Assembly: GCF_001921745.1 (NCBI RefSeq) | Contig: NZ_MRYA01000002.1 | Location: 496,001-560,000, forward strand | Length of the DNA: 64,000 bases | Direction: 5' to 3' | Source: Psychrobacter sp. Cmf 22.2 | GTDB lineage: Bacteria > Pseudomonadota > Gammaproteobacteria > Pseudomonadales > Moraxellaceae | In this document: positions 27,026 through 36,497 of the stretch, piece after piece | Position numbering within the stretch: position 1 is the stretch's first letter | Layout of the letters: each line of letters starts with the position of its first letter | Notes under the pieces: generated by a model | The model's database searches: none | Told to the model about the DNA's origin: nothing | The model's input: the letters and a program-made list of their open reading frames with translations, nothing else | Position numbers and translations under genes: made by a program

Positions 27026-28678
27026 TTATGTTTCGTCGACCCAATTTATATTACTTACTTTAGCAGTGTTGGTATCATAGAGAATGGCTTTAACCAGAGA
27101 CACTCCCATTAATACCATTACAAAACTAAAGGGTAAGGCACCAATCACCATAGCTGTCTTGATTGCCCCCAATCCTCCGCTCGTCAGTAGCACACCAACC
27201 ACCAAGGCCAATATCACACCCCAAAAGATGATGTGCGGACGACCTTTCGGACCTTCGTTACCACCCGAATTAATCGTATTGATAACGAGAATGGCCGAGT
27301 CTAAAGTGGTGACTAGATAGGTCAGTAGTAAGACCAAAACCAAGATGGCCATTGTCCATGCGAAACCTGAGGACAACATCACATCCAACATTGCCAATAG
27401 TTGAGCTTCTTGACCCACTCCTGAAATAGCATCACCAGCGATACCATTAAGCGTTAAATCAATCGCGGTACCACCTACCACTGAGAACCAGATAAAACAC
27501 ATCAGCGCAGGTAGGACTACGGTACCAAATAGATAAGATCGAATACTACGACCCCGTGAGATACGCGCAAAGAACACCCCAACAAAGGGACCAAAAGCAA
27601 TCCACCATGCCCAATAAAACACCGACCAATCTTTTTGCCATGTAGCAAGCGTATCACCGACTGGTGTGCCATCTGGCTGCCACACAGTCACTAATAGCTC
27701 AGGAAGTGCGGTGACATAATCAAACAAGCCGACGAAAAAAGACTGCAAGCCAAAGAATGTTGAACCAAATATTAAGAAAAATGCGAAAAGTATAAGGCTC
27801 AAACCCATGTTTATATTGGATAGCCATTTAATACCTTTGCCAACCCCAGAGAGTGCAGACATTGTGGCTACCCCAACGATCACGACCAGTGCCACAACAA
27901 TCGCGGCAGTCGACGACTGGCCATTGGCATTCAATAACCAATCGCCCATGCCAACACGGTGCATACTAGACACAAACTGCTCAACCCCGAATCCTAACGT
28001 CTGTGCGACGCCTAAAATAGTGGCAATAACGGCGATAATATCGATCATGTTGCCAAGCTTGCCGGATAACCTTTGGCCAAACAATGGTGCCAGTCCCGAT
28101 CGAATGGTCAGAGGTAACTTACGCCTGAACGAAAAATACGCCATCGACAATCCAACTAAGGAATAGCAAATCCATGCGCTAAACCCCCAGTGTAGAAAGG
28201 CCCATTTATAAGCATATCTTACATTGTCGGCGGCATAGCCAGTGGCCATACCTTGAATGACTTCAGGGCTATTGGCAAAGTGATACATGGGCTCTGCAGT
28301 CGCAAAGGTCAGCATACCAACACCAATACCGGCTCCAAAGATCATAGAGAACCATGAAAAATTGGAGAACTCAGGCTTGTCTGTTTTGTCCCCTAAAATC
28401 AACGAGCCATAGCGGGGAATAACGGCCAAAACCAACGCCAAAATTAAGAAGAAAGCAACGGATAAGATATACCACGTCGAGAAGTGATTGAGTAAGAAGC
28501 CATTGATCGAACCCAATATCGCCATAGAGCTTTCAGGAAATATGACGGCCCACACAATGAGCAGCCCCAATAAAATTTTTGCGGTAATGGTGACGTCTTT
28601 ATTAAACCCTTCATAAAAGCCTTTGGTGGCGACTTTGATGGGCAATCTGGTTAAAGGTTGCTTGCTTTTATGTTCCAT
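27026..28678 (-). CDS. dddT: BCCT-family transporter, probable DMSP carrier (DddT-like)
   Basis: A 550-residue inner-membrane protein with about twelve helices. The BCCT signature is clear: FSNFSWFSMIFGAGIGVGMLTFATAEP, YAYKWAFLHWGFSAW (helix 4) and FYWAWWIAFGPFVGVFFARISRGR (helix 8, the aromatic substrate box). These carriers take up choline, betaine, carnitine or DMSP with Na+ or H+. Position directly after dddD supports DMSP uptake, as in the dddT of Marinomonas and other DddD-type bacteria. Specificity within BCCT cannot be read with certainty. Confidence 0.88.
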   Translation of the reverse strand: MEHKSKQPLTRLPIKVATKGFYEGFNKDVTITAKILLGLLIVWAVIFPESSMAILGSINGFLLNHFSTWYILSVAFFLILALVLAVIPRYGSLILGDKTDKPEFSNFSWFSMIFGAGIGVGMLTFATAEPMYHFANSPEVIQGMATGYAADNVRYAYKWAFLHWGFSAWICYSLVGLSMAYFSFRRKLPLTIRSGLAPLFGQRLSGKLGNMIDIIAVIATILGVAQTLGFGVEQFVSSMHRVGMGDWLLNANGQSSTAAIVVALVVIVGVATMSALSGVGKGIKWLSNINMGLSLILFAFFLIFGSTFFGLQSFFVGLFDYVTALPELLVTVWQPDGTPVGDTLATWQKDWSVFYWAWWIAFGPFVGVFFARISRGRSIRSYLFGTVVLPALMCFIWFSVVGGTAIDLTLNGIAGDAISGVGQEAQLLAMLDVMLSSGFAWTMAILVLVLLLTYLVTTLDSAILVINTINSGGNEGPKGRPHIIFWGVILALVVGVLLTSGGLGAIKTAMVIGALPFSFVMVLMGVSLVKAILYDTNTAKVSNINWVDET

Positions 28679-28763
28679 ATCTAATCCTTTAGATAGTCTT
28701 TCACTCGTTTAGATATACATCAAGTGTCACAATCCTTTATTGACCTGCTGCATATCATTTGGG

Positions 28764-31271
28764 TTAACTCGGTAAAAACTCACTGCTCCAGCTATCACTC
28801 AGATCCCCATGAGCAATACTGGCCTCAATCTCTATCTCGCTATAACCAAGCTCCAGCATAATTTGACGCGTAGATTGCCCAAACTTTTCAGGACGAGGTA
28901 GTGCATATACAATGCTATGCGAGGGACGAATAGCATAAGGGTCAAGCTGTGTCACTTTATGACCACTTGGATGGTTCTCATAAATCGAAAAAGAATAACT
29001 ACCACGATCAGTGCCTGGTGTATTATCTGCTAGGCGACTATATTCAGCACGTAAAGCATTGATATCTGCACAGATGACCGCAGCAATATCAGCCGTTTGT
29101 AAGCGTTCAACCCAATCGTGAGCAGGTGCTTTTTGAAAAGCATTAGATAAGAATGTCGCACGCTCATGTCTTTCTAACTCGCTAAAACCTTCTAAGCCCT
29201 CAACGTTTTCAAAGTTCTTTACATCCATCTCATAAGCGTTTAGCAACAAGTAGTTCCCTGAGGAGGTATAGTAAAAGCGTGTCAACTCATCATGACCATT
29301 GGTTTCGCGGCCTGACGGCTCATTGAACAGACCTCGTTTTTCGAAGTCATAACAATATGGAATTTGTAGTAAGGCACTATTCGCGACTAATGAAGTACAA
29401 CCGCGTCCGATACGACCTGTACGATATTTTTGATATAGCGCGACGCCAATACTCATAGCGCCGCCAAAGCCACACATCACATCAATAGTACCAACATGTG
29501 CATGCTCCTCTGGCGTATCCATCGCTCCGCCGCAGCGCAACATAATGCCAGTAGATGCCTGGACCACATCGTCGTAGCCTATAAAGTCACTACACGGACC
29601 CTTACGGACGCCACTAAAGCAATCAAGCTTGCAAAATATGGCCTCAGGGTTTAAGGCTTTTAAGCTTTCAGCATCTAAGCCCATTTTTTTGATTTGGGTG
29701 TCCGTCGCATTCCAAACGATGACGTCAACGGATTGAACTAACTTCTCAAATACTTCTCGTCCTTTTCCGTGACGAATATCAGCGAGTATGGAGCGTTTAC
29801 CTGTCATTTGAGACATACCGTAAATAACAGTGTTCCAACTGTCATAAAATGGAGAGGCAGGATCAAGCTTAATGATTTCTGCTCCAAAACGCGCCAAATA
29901 AGCTGCCGAATGGGGACCGGCAATCACGTTACAAAGATCAAGTACCTTAACGCCATCTAGCCAACCAATTTTTTCATTAAGATTATTGACTGAGGGCAAC
30001 TTGGTTTTGATAGCCTTCAGTTCTTTTAACGCGGTATCAAAGTCAGTAGGCTCTGGGGGTTTGGGTTGTAGCATCAGCTCACCACATTCTTCTAGCCAAA
30101 CAATGGGACCTGGCTGAATCATTTTGCCGTAAGTTGGATCTTCAACTTCAATCATGAGTCCTGCGGTTTCAGCATGATCATCACGGATCCATTCTTGTAG
30201 CCAACGCTGCGGCGCTCCAGGTATACCGCGTTTTCCAAATATCTTTTGCCACTCTTTTGAGGTACGCTGTAAAAAAGCCGCTTTCATTTTTTCAGCAATA
30301 CGATCGGCCCAATGCTTTGGCATAGGATAAACCCCAAGCGATGTATCAGAGCTCCACTGACTAGACGGCAAATAGGTATCTTCTTCTTCGGTCAATCCTT
30401 CCTCAACCAATTCATCGTATAACCCTAAGACTTGCAAACAACGCTTAGCATGATCCTTATGACTAGGGCATACCACATAGAACATACGCCCATCTTTACA
30501 CATATAACTGCGGTAAAAAGGGTCTAGCAATTCTTGCAGTGCTTCGTAGTCCATATTCATTGGAATACCTTCAACGCGGCGGCGTTGAATCTCAACCTCG
30601 CGCTGGGTCAAGTACCGTTCAGGTAAATCTTCAATCTCGATGGAGTTGTAGCAAAGCCCTTCCATGACAGCGGCCGCAAGCGGCACTTCAATCGCATCAC
30701 CAATGCCCGTGTTTTCACGTGCTTGTAGCGCAAAGACGACCGAAGAACCTGCCAGCATTGCGCCATACGCAGAAGGAAGCGGCAAGGGAGAGAACGACGG
30801 GTTGATGCCCATAAGTACACGGTTTAAACCCATGTCCGTAAACACGCCTGAGCTCGCTGATACGATGCTTTCATAGGCGCGCAGCTCACGGCGTTGTTCA
30901 TCGTTGGAGGCAAACCCAGGGATAGACAGCGTAATCAGCTGCGGACGCTCTGCTCGCAGCGCTACCAGATCCAGACCCATCTCTGCCATCTTTCCTGGGC
31001 GAAAGCCTTCGATGACGATGTCACTTTCCAAAATCAGTTCTCTGGCTTGTGTCAGTCCTTCCTCAGTCTTTAGATCAAGATTTAGCATCAATTTATTGCG
31101 ATTTAGGACAGCGTTGGCAGGACTTTGCCATCGTGGACCTGACGGTGGGTCTATATGGACCACGGTTGCGCCTAAATCGCCAAGCATCATACCAACAGCA
31201 GGACCTGCAATATATTGACCAAAATCAATGACTTTGACACCTATGAGTGGTAATTCAAATGTTTCTCGCAT
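28764..31271 (-). CDS. dddD: DMSP CoA-transferase/lyase DddD (double class III CoA-transferase)
   Basis: At 835 residues with two CaiB/BaiF domains in tandem (about 1-430 and 440-835), this has the size and architecture of DddD, not of single-domain carnitine or formyl-CoA transferases (about 400-430). Each half begins with a Rossmann-like segment (GVKVIDFGQYIAGPAVG; GVKVLDLCNVIAGPHSA). The second half has HVGTIDVMCGFGGA, where D597 sits where the catalytic Asp of DddD is expected; the first half has EVPLAAAVMEG instead and appears non-catalytic, as in known DddD. The enzyme converts DMSP to dimethyl sulfide plus 3-hydroxypropionyl-CoA. Neighbours are DddT-, DddC- and DddB-like. Confidence 0.9.
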   Translation of the reverse strand: MRETFELPLIGVKVIDFGQYIAGPAVGMMLGDLGATVVHIDPPSGPRWQSPANAVLNRNKLMLNLDLKTEEGLTQARELILESDIVIEGFRPGKMAEMGLDLVALRAERPQLITLSIPGFASNDEQRRELRAYESIVSASSGVFTDMGLNRVLMGINPSFSPLPLPSAYGAMLAGSSVVFALQARENTGIGDAIEVPLAAAVMEGLCYNSIEIEDLPERYLTQREVEIQRRRVEGIPMNMDYEALQELLDPFYRSYMCKDGRMFYVVCPSHKDHAKRCLQVLGLYDELVEEGLTEEEDTYLPSSQWSSDTSLGVYPMPKHWADRIAEKMKAAFLQRTSKEWQKIFGKRGIPGAPQRWLQEWIRDDHAETAGLMIEVEDPTYGKMIQPGPIVWLEECGELMLQPKPPEPTDFDTALKELKAIKTKLPSVNNLNEKIGWLDGVKVLDLCNVIAGPHSAAYLARFGAEIIKLDPASPFYDSWNTVIYGMSQMTGKRSILADIRHGKGREVFEKLVQSVDVIVWNATDTQIKKMGLDAESLKALNPEAIFCKLDCFSGVRKGPCSDFIGYDDVVQASTGIMLRCGGAMDTPEEHAHVGTIDVMCGFGGAMSIGVALYQKYRTGRIGRGCTSLVANSALLQIPYCYDFEKRGLFNEPSGRETNGHDELTRFYYTSSGNYLLLNAYEMDVKNFENVEGLEGFSELERHERATFLSNAFQKAPAHDWVERLQTADIAAVICADINALRAEYSRLADNTPGTDRGSYSFSIYENHPSGHKVTQLDPYAIRPSHSIVYALPRPEKFGQSTRQIMLELGYSEIEIEASIAHGDLSDSWSSEFLPS

Positions 31272-31446
31272 AGCTATCTATCCTTAGAATTATGTTGTAC
31301 GACTATGAAAAATCAGAATTTAATGAGAGGAATGACAAGCCAAATCCACTTGCTTAAAGGTAAATTTCTATTTAGAGAGCATCGATGGTTCAATGCTCTT
31401 AATAAGAAGTGCTCTTAATAAACAGTGCTTTTAAAAGGTAATGCGA

Positions 31447-32937
31447 TTAAGTCGGCATAGAAAACTGCTTCTCTTCTCGTAGTGCTGCGCTAGGCCAGCG
31501 TTGCGTAATCGTTTTACGTCGAGTGAAGAATCTTACGCCGTCTGGTCCGTACATGGCCAAGTCACCAAATAATGAGCGCTTCCAACCACCAAAGCTTTGT
31601 GATGCTACGGGTACTGGTAGTGGGATATTGACACCAACCATGCCGACTTCAATATTATCGATAAAGTGACGAGCTGCTTCACCATCTCTGGTATAGATAC
31701 AAGTACCATTACCATATTCATGATCATTGATGAGCTGTACTGCCTCGGCCATAGTTTGCACACGCATTACTTGTAAAACTGGGCCAAAAATCTCGGCTTT
31801 GTAGCTGTCCATTTCTTTAGTGACATGGTCAATCAGGGTTGGACCAACAAAGAATCCGTTTTCATAGCCTTCTGGTTGAACTTCAGAGCCGTCTGCGACT
31901 AGGGTTGCGCCTTGATCGGCAGCACTGTTGATATGCTCTACGACTTTAGATTTGTGCGCCTTGGTAATAACAGGACCAAAATCATTATTTTTTTCGGAAT
32001 GAACGCCAAATTTTAGCGCTTTGATGGCAGGCTTTAGTGCTGCAATCATCTTATCGGCCGTTTCATCACCGACTGCTACTGCAACAGACAACGCCATACA
32101 ACGCTCACCTGATGAGCCAAAAGCTGCACCTAGCAATGAGGTTACTACATTGTCCAAGTCGGCATCTGGCATGACAATCGCATGATTTTTCGCACCGCCT
32201 AGCGCTTGGCAGCGTTTGCCTTGTGCCGCTGCGGTCGTATAGATATATTCAGCGATAGGGGTGGAGCCGACAAAGCTTACGGCCTTGACGTCTGGATGAT
32301 GCAAAATCGCATCGACGGCTTCTTTGCCACCATTTACCACGTTGATAACGCCTTCTGGAAGCCCTGCTTGTTGCAGTAGCTGTGCAATAAATAATGTCGA
32401 GCTTGGATCGCGCTCAGATGGTTTTAGGATAAAGGTGTTACCACAAACGATGGCCATGGGGAACATCCACAGTGGCACCATCGCAGGGAAGTTAAATGGT
32501 GTGATACCAGCAACGACGCCTAGCGGATGAAACTCACTCCAAGAGTCTATATCGGTACTCACATTGCGACTATGTTCACCCTTTAATAACTCAGGTGCAG
32601 CGCATGCATATTCGACATTTTCAATACCACGTTGCAGCTCGCCCGCCGCATCGTGAACAATTTTGCCGTGCTCTTCACCGATTAAGCGGCAAATCTTATC
32701 GGCATTTTGCTCGAGCAATTCTTTGAATTTAAACATGACACGCGCGCGTTTCAATGGTGACGTTTTGCTCCACGCTGGGAAAGCAGCTTTAGCAGCAGCA
32801 ACTGCTTCACCGATTGTTTTTTCGCCGCCCAAAGCAACCTTCTTACTCACTTCACCAGTTGAGGGGTTGTAAACATCTTGAGTCTGGCTGTCGTTATTGA
32901 CTAAGCTGCCGTTAATAAAGTGTCCGATCGTTTGCAT
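31447..32937 (-). CDS. dddC: CoA-acylating (methyl)malonate-semialdehyde dehydrogenase, DddC-like
   Basis: This 496-residue aldehyde dehydrogenase has the MMSDH features: N149 in ITPFNFPAMVP, SFVGSTPIAEYIY, the LGGAKNHAIVMPDAD segment, and the catalytic C280 in GSSGERCMALS. MMSDH enzymes use NAD+ and CoA to turn methylmalonate or malonate semialdehyde into propionyl- or acetyl-CoA with loss of CO2. In DddD-type clusters DddC oxidises malonate semialdehyde, the product of DddB. It lies 65 bp after dddB and 176 bp before dddD on the same strand. A role in valine or inositol breakdown is the alternative, less likely here. Confidence 0.88.
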   Translation of the reverse strand: MQTIGHFINGSLVNNDSQTQDVYNPSTGEVSKKVALGGEKTIGEAVAAAKAAFPAWSKTSPLKRARVMFKFKELLEQNADKICRLIGEEHGKIVHDAAGELQRGIENVEYACAAPELLKGEHSRNVSTDIDSWSEFHPLGVVAGITPFNFPAMVPLWMFPMAIVCGNTFILKPSERDPSSTLFIAQLLQQAGLPEGVINVVNGGKEAVDAILHHPDVKAVSFVGSTPIAEYIYTTAAAQGKRCQALGGAKNHAIVMPDADLDNVVTSLLGAAFGSSGERCMALSVAVAVGDETADKMIAALKPAIKALKFGVHSEKNNDFGPVITKAHKSKVVEHINSAADQGATLVADGSEVQPEGYENGFFVGPTLIDHVTKEMDSYKAEIFGPVLQVMRVQTMAEAVQLINDHEYGNGTCIYTRDGEAARHFIDNIEVGMVGVNIPLPVPVASQSFGGWKRSLFGDLAMYGPDGVRFFTRRKTITQRWPSAALREEKQFSMPT

Positions 32938-33001
32938 GGTTTATTTCCTTTAAATATATGTATTACTGATAGATTGAGACTAAATGGAAATGATTGGTGT
33001 T

Positions 33002-34183
33002 CTATGAGTGATCCGTACTACTGTCATCCCACAGCATGGTATAAAGCTGAGTCATCTCTTCAAGACTGGGTATTCGAGGGTTATTGTTGGGCGAACCTGA
33101 TGCGAATGCTTGCTCGCACATGGTATTGACGAGCTTATCGAAATCCGCTCTTTGTACACCAAATTCAGCTAATGTAGGCACCAGCAATTCTTTATTTAAG
33201 TTTTTTAAGTAATTGACCAAACTGACGTTGGCCTGATCATCTGTTTCGCTGTGATCAGCTATTCCCAAGGCGCGTGCGCAGTCAGCGTAACGGACCGGTG
33301 CACTAGAGATACCAAACTCGGTAATCGTTGGTAGTAGCATGGCGTTTGATAAACCATGCGGCACATGAAAAAAAGCACCAATTGGGCGACTCATACCATG
33401 CACTAGCGCTACTGAAGAGTTACAGAATGCAATACCTGCCAAAGTAGAGCCAAGCATCATCGCTTCACGAGCTGTTTCATCTTTACCGTTGTGATAAGCA
33501 GTTTGGATATTGGGTCCAATCAAGCGTAGAGCCGCGAGTGCCTGTTGGTCGCTATAGGCATTACGTTTTGGGCTGATGTACGCTTCGATAGCATGGGTCA
33601 TCGCATCGATACCTGTATCCGCGGTAGTACGCGGCGGTACGCTGAGCGTGAGGCTATAATCGATAATGGCCGCGATGGGCATAAATCCCATGCCGACACA
33701 CAATAATTTTTCGTTGTTATCGTCGTCAGTGATGATAGTAAAGCGTGTGACTTCTGATCCTGTACCTGCCGTCGTCGGTATAGCGACAATGGGTAAGCCT
33801 GTTTCGTTAACTTGGCGAGGAAACTTATAATCACGCATGACCCCGCCAAACCTGCCCAAGATTGAGATCGCTTTTGCACTATCAATAGGGCTACCTCCGC
33901 CTAAGGCAATAAGCCCATCGTAGTTTTGAGCTTTTACTAATGACACACCTGCCCCGATAGAGCTCTCAGTAGGTTCAGGTACTGTATCTGAAAACACATC
34001 AGCATTGATTTGTGCCTCTCTCAACACGGCCTGTATATCATCGACATAGCCAAGCTTGACCATCATGTCGTCAGTAATAATCAGCGGTTTTTTTATACCC
34101 AAACTTTCTAATATTAGCGGTAGCTTTTGGCAAGCATCGCGTCCAATCTCCATCGTCCTTGGTAGAAGGATACTGTGCGACAT
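33002..34183 (-). CDS. dddB: iron-containing alcohol dehydrogenase, DddB-like (3-hydroxypropionate oxidation)
   Basis: A 393-residue type III alcohol dehydrogenase. The NAD-binding GGGSPIDSAKAI, TTAGTGSEVTRFTII, the metal ligands within DAMTHAIEAYISP and HGMSRPIGAFFHVPHG are all present. In DddD-type DMSP clusters DddB is an Fe-ADH that oxidises 3-hydroxypropionate to malonate semialdehyde. This gene is first in the minus-strand set and is divergent from an IclR-type regulator across a 241-bp region with a long palindrome. Confidence 0.87.
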   Translation of the reverse strand: MSHSILLPRTMEIGRDACQKLPLILESLGIKKPLIITDDMMVKLGYVDDIQAVLREAQINADVFSDTVPEPTESSIGAGVSLVKAQNYDGLIALGGGSPIDSAKAISILGRFGGVMRDYKFPRQVNETGLPIVAIPTTAGTGSEVTRFTIITDDDNNEKLLCVGMGFMPIAAIIDYSLTLSVPPRTTADTGIDAMTHAIEAYISPKRNAYSDQQALAALRLIGPNIQTAYHNGKDETAREAMMLGSTLAGIAFCNSSVALVHGMSRPIGAFFHVPHGLSNAMLLPTITEFGISSAPVRYADCARALGIADHSETDDQANVSLVNYLKNLNKELLVPTLAEFGVQRADFDKLVNTMCEQAFASGSPNNNPRIPSLEEMTQLYTMLWDDSSTDHS

Positions 34184-34282
34184 AATTACTCATCCTTGTG
34201 TTAGTGACTGCAGTTATAAGCTTAATAAATAGCTTATCTATAGTGCGAGCTACTCATATTATCGAATAATGTCAAAATGTTA

Positions 34283-34321
34283 TTTTCACATAACGATAAA
34301 ATTCTTATCGTTATGTGAAAA
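34283..34321. promoter_or_regulatory. perfect 17-bp-arm palindrome, candidate operator of the IclR-type regulator
   Basis: The arms ttttcacataacgataa (34283-34299) and ttatcgttatgtgaaaa (34305-34321) are exact inverted copies around a 5-nt centre. The site lies between the divergent dddB-like and iclR-like genes, about 100 bp from each start. There is no T-run and no gene converging on it, so it is not a terminator. It is the natural candidate for the DNA target of the adjacent regulator. Confidence 0.7.
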
Positions 34322-34424
34322 TTAACAGAATATTTTTATAATAGCAAGACGCAATAGCGTAAATTTTAACGTTATAATAAATAAATTTATTCGCTGAGAG
34401 TCAGCTAGAGGTTTAAATTAAATA

Positions 34425-35195
34425 ATGAGTAATACTAAAAAGAAGGGCTCAAGCGTTGAGCGTGTTTTACAGATAGTAGAAGTGCTTGCCCGCTCGCAAA
34501 GACCAATGAGTGTCAGCGACCTAGCAGAAACACTAGAAGTGCCGGTGCCGAGTATGTATCGATTATTGGATCAATTACAGGATCTTGAATTCGTTCAGTT
34601 AGATTTACCAGGGAAGGTAACTTGCGGAAAACGCACGTATAAGCTTGCCATGAACTTACTACAAAACAGTGATTTCAAAAACGAAAGATTAGCCATACTA
34701 AATGAGCTGTCAGCGAAAATAGGAGAGACGGTAGGTATTTCGATTTTACAAGACTTAGACGTGGTTTATATCGATCGCGTTATGTCGGATTGGCCGCTAC
34801 AAATATTTTTACCGTCGGGCACTCATATTCCTGTTTGGGCCAGTGCCAGTGGTAAACTATTGTTATCACAGCTATCGGATGAAAAATGCGAACGTATCGT
34901 TGAGAAAATGTCGTTACATGCACTAACGACCAAAACTCAGACCGATAAAAAGCAATTAATGCAAACGATCACGGCAACGCGTGAGACGGGAGTGGGCGTA
35001 GATAATGAGGAATTTATTCCAGGTATGGTAGCGTGTGCAGTCATGATTCCCAATGGGGATCAACAATCATTTGCCACAGTGTTTACACATGGCCCGACAG
35101 TGAGAAAAAGTCTAGAAGAGTTGCTCAGCTATGTACCTCTTATGAGGGAAGCTGCTAATGAGCTGTCAGCTATTTTCAATCAAAACTATGAATAA
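34425..35195 (+). CDS. IclR-family regulator of the DMSP locus
   Basis: A 256-residue protein with an N-terminal winged helix-turn-helix (SVERVLQIVEVLARSQRPMSVSDLAETL, VPSMYRLLDQL) and a C-terminal IclR effector domain (ETVGISILQDLDVVYIDRV, ASASGKLLLSQ, TRETGVGVDNEEFIPGMVACAV). It is divergently transcribed from the dddB-C-D-T set, which implies it controls that set in response to DMSP or a breakdown product such as 3-hydroxypropionate or acrylate. Described dddR genes next to dddD are LysR-type, so an IclR protein here is a departure. The effector is unknown. Confidence 0.85.
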   Translation: MSNTKKKGSSVERVLQIVEVLARSQRPMSVSDLAETLEVPVPSMYRLLDQLQDLEFVQLDLPGKVTCGKRTYKLAMNLLQNSDFKNERLAILNELSAKIGETVGISILQDLDVVYIDRVMSDWPLQIFLPSGTHIPVWASASGKLLLSQLSDEKCERIVEKMSLHALTTKTQTDKKQLMQTITATRETGVGVDNEEFIPGMVACAVMIPNGDQQSFATVFTHGPTVRKSLEELLSYVPLMREAANELSAIFNQNYE

Positions 35196-35391
35196 AGTTA
35201 TTGACGATAGAATAGGGTAATACGTTAAGAAAAATTCTAATCTATTCTTCATTAGCTAAAATAAGTACACTTTATATGGCTTTAGTCAACTGGTCGTCTT
35301 ATCTTTTTATCATGACTTGGCCTTAAAGGTATGAAAAGGTTTCAACAGTAAAACCTAAAAATTTAACAACCATGCAGTGCTGCTATATAAC

Positions 35392-35429
35392 AAAACCCCC
35401 TCGCAGCGCTTGGCATACAAGGGGGTTTT
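35392..35429. terminator. rho-independent terminator (for tRNA-Arg and probably the IclR gene)
   Basis: aaaaccccct (35392-35401) pairs with agggggtttt (35420-35429), a 10-bp stem with an 18-nt loop and T-rich ends in both directions. It lies 22 nt beyond the 3' end of the tRNA and about 200 bp after the IclR gene. Confidence 0.7.
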
Positions 35430-35450
35430 ATTATGTATCGTTATATATGA

Positions 35451-35526
35451 TGGTGCGCCCACCAAGACTCGAACTCGGATCGATCGCTTAGGAGGCAACT
35501 GCTCTATCCTGTTGAGCTATAGGCGC
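35451..35526 (-). tRNA. tRNA-Arg (anticodon CCT)
   Basis: The 76 nt on the minus strand fold as a cloverleaf: acceptor GCGCCTA/TGGGCGC with one G-T pair, D stem GCTC/GAGC, anticodon stem GTTGC/GCGAT with loop CTCCTAA (anticodon CCT, reading AGG), a 4-nt variable loop, T stem CCGAG/CTTGG with loop TTCGAGT, and an encoded CCA end. The 3' end faces the terminator and the DMSP locus. Confidence 0.95.
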
Positions 35527-35598
35527 ATTATGGAACGCTATTGTAAAAAAAAGCCTGCATAAAAGCAATCAGCAACGACAAATAAAAATAATGCATCT

Positions 35599-36417
35599 CT
35601 ATGCGCCATTACTAAGGGCATCAGCCACCTGTACCGAGCTTTCATCTGCTTGAGGTTTGGCTCGCGATGTTGGATTAAATAAGTCATTCACATCGTTTCT
35701 GTAGCCTTCAATATTTTCATAGTCATGCTGTTTTAGGATGTCTTGGCCCACACTTGAGAGTAAGAAGTTACGGAAGCTCGTAGCCGCAGGGTTTTCTGTT
35801 AAAATAACGCCGTCTATTGTTTTAGAATCTTTTAGCGCATAGCTAAAAGATGATAGATTTCGCGTTTCTTTATTATCAGTTGACGTTTCAGTATTTTCAC
35901 GCTTATCGTCATTCTCTAAGTTGGTATCAGCGGTATCAACAGTCTTATTACGCTCAGCCTGCAACGCTTTAAGAGACGTTTGCAAAGGTGCTAAGCGGCC
36001 TTTAGTTATCTTATCATTGGCCATAATGATATCAGTATTGACAATAAATCTTGAATTTTCGTCAATCGCGTTATTGTCAGAAGTAGTAGCACTCTTCAAA
36101 GCTTTAAGGTCTGGTAAGTCTAGTAATTCATCAGTCTCTACGTAGCGTGCTAACACTTGCAGCTTAGGATAGCGTGATTCAAAGCGGACAATGACATCAT
36201 CTAACGGAACTTGTAATCTGTCTTCTGCTTGCACATACAAGATTCTAGTAGTAGCTGAGTCGTCCTCATCAGTAGAGGTATCTTCGTTTGTGCTTGCCGT
36301 TATCGGAAGAGGGTCTATATTTTTACGATTACTATTCCATAGCCAAGCAAAAATACCAATAAAAATAGCAAGCAGTAATAAAACCAGTCCTGCCAATAGT
36401 AGCTTATAGTCTCTCAT
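35599..36417 (-). CDS. membrane-anchored ModA-like protein of unknown function
   Basis: The protein has 272 residues. An N-terminal membrane segment (LLLAGLVLLLLAIFIGIFAWLW) is followed by an acidic Thr/Asp/Glu linker, then a region resembling a reduced periplasmic binding fold of the molybdate-binding type: ILYVQAEDRLQVPLDDVIVRFE, DIIMANDKITKGRL, GVILTENPAATSFRNFLLSSVGQDILKQHDY. A polar low-complexity insertion of about 40 residues breaks the middle. The 'FL.S..GQ.IL..Y' end is common in ModA. No permease or ATPase is adjacent, so transport is doubtful. Confidence 0.55.
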   Translation of the reverse strand: MRDYKLLLAGLVLLLLAIFIGIFAWLWNSNRKNIDPLPITASTNEDTSTDEDDSATTRILYVQAEDRLQVPLDDVIVRFESRYPKLQVLARYVETDELLDLPDLKALKSATTSDNNAIDENSRFIVNTDIIMANDKITKGRLAPLQTSLKALQAERNKTVDTADTNLENDDKRENTETSTDNKETRNLSSFSYALKDSKTIDGVILTENPAATSFRNFLLSSVGQDILKQHDYENIEGYRNDVNDLFNPTSRAKPQADESSVQVADALSNGA

Positions 36418-36497
36418 AGGTTACTGCTCATCTTATATTTTAATATATGGTTCAAATTATTTTAGTGGTTTTTTTCTAATGGGATTAAGAATTCTGT

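Noticed and set aside
28764..31271. carnitine or formyl-CoA transferase (CaiB/Frc)
   Set aside because: Those are single-domain proteins of about 400-430 residues; this one has two domains in 835 residues and ddd-type neighbours.
34283..34321. palindrome as a transcription terminator
   Set aside because: It lies between two divergent starts, has no T-run, and no gene reads into it.
35451..35526. tRNA-Arg as an integration site for an island carrying the DMSP or siderophore genes
   Set aside because: I looked for a second copy of the tRNA 3' end toward the left side and saw none, and no integrase gene is present.
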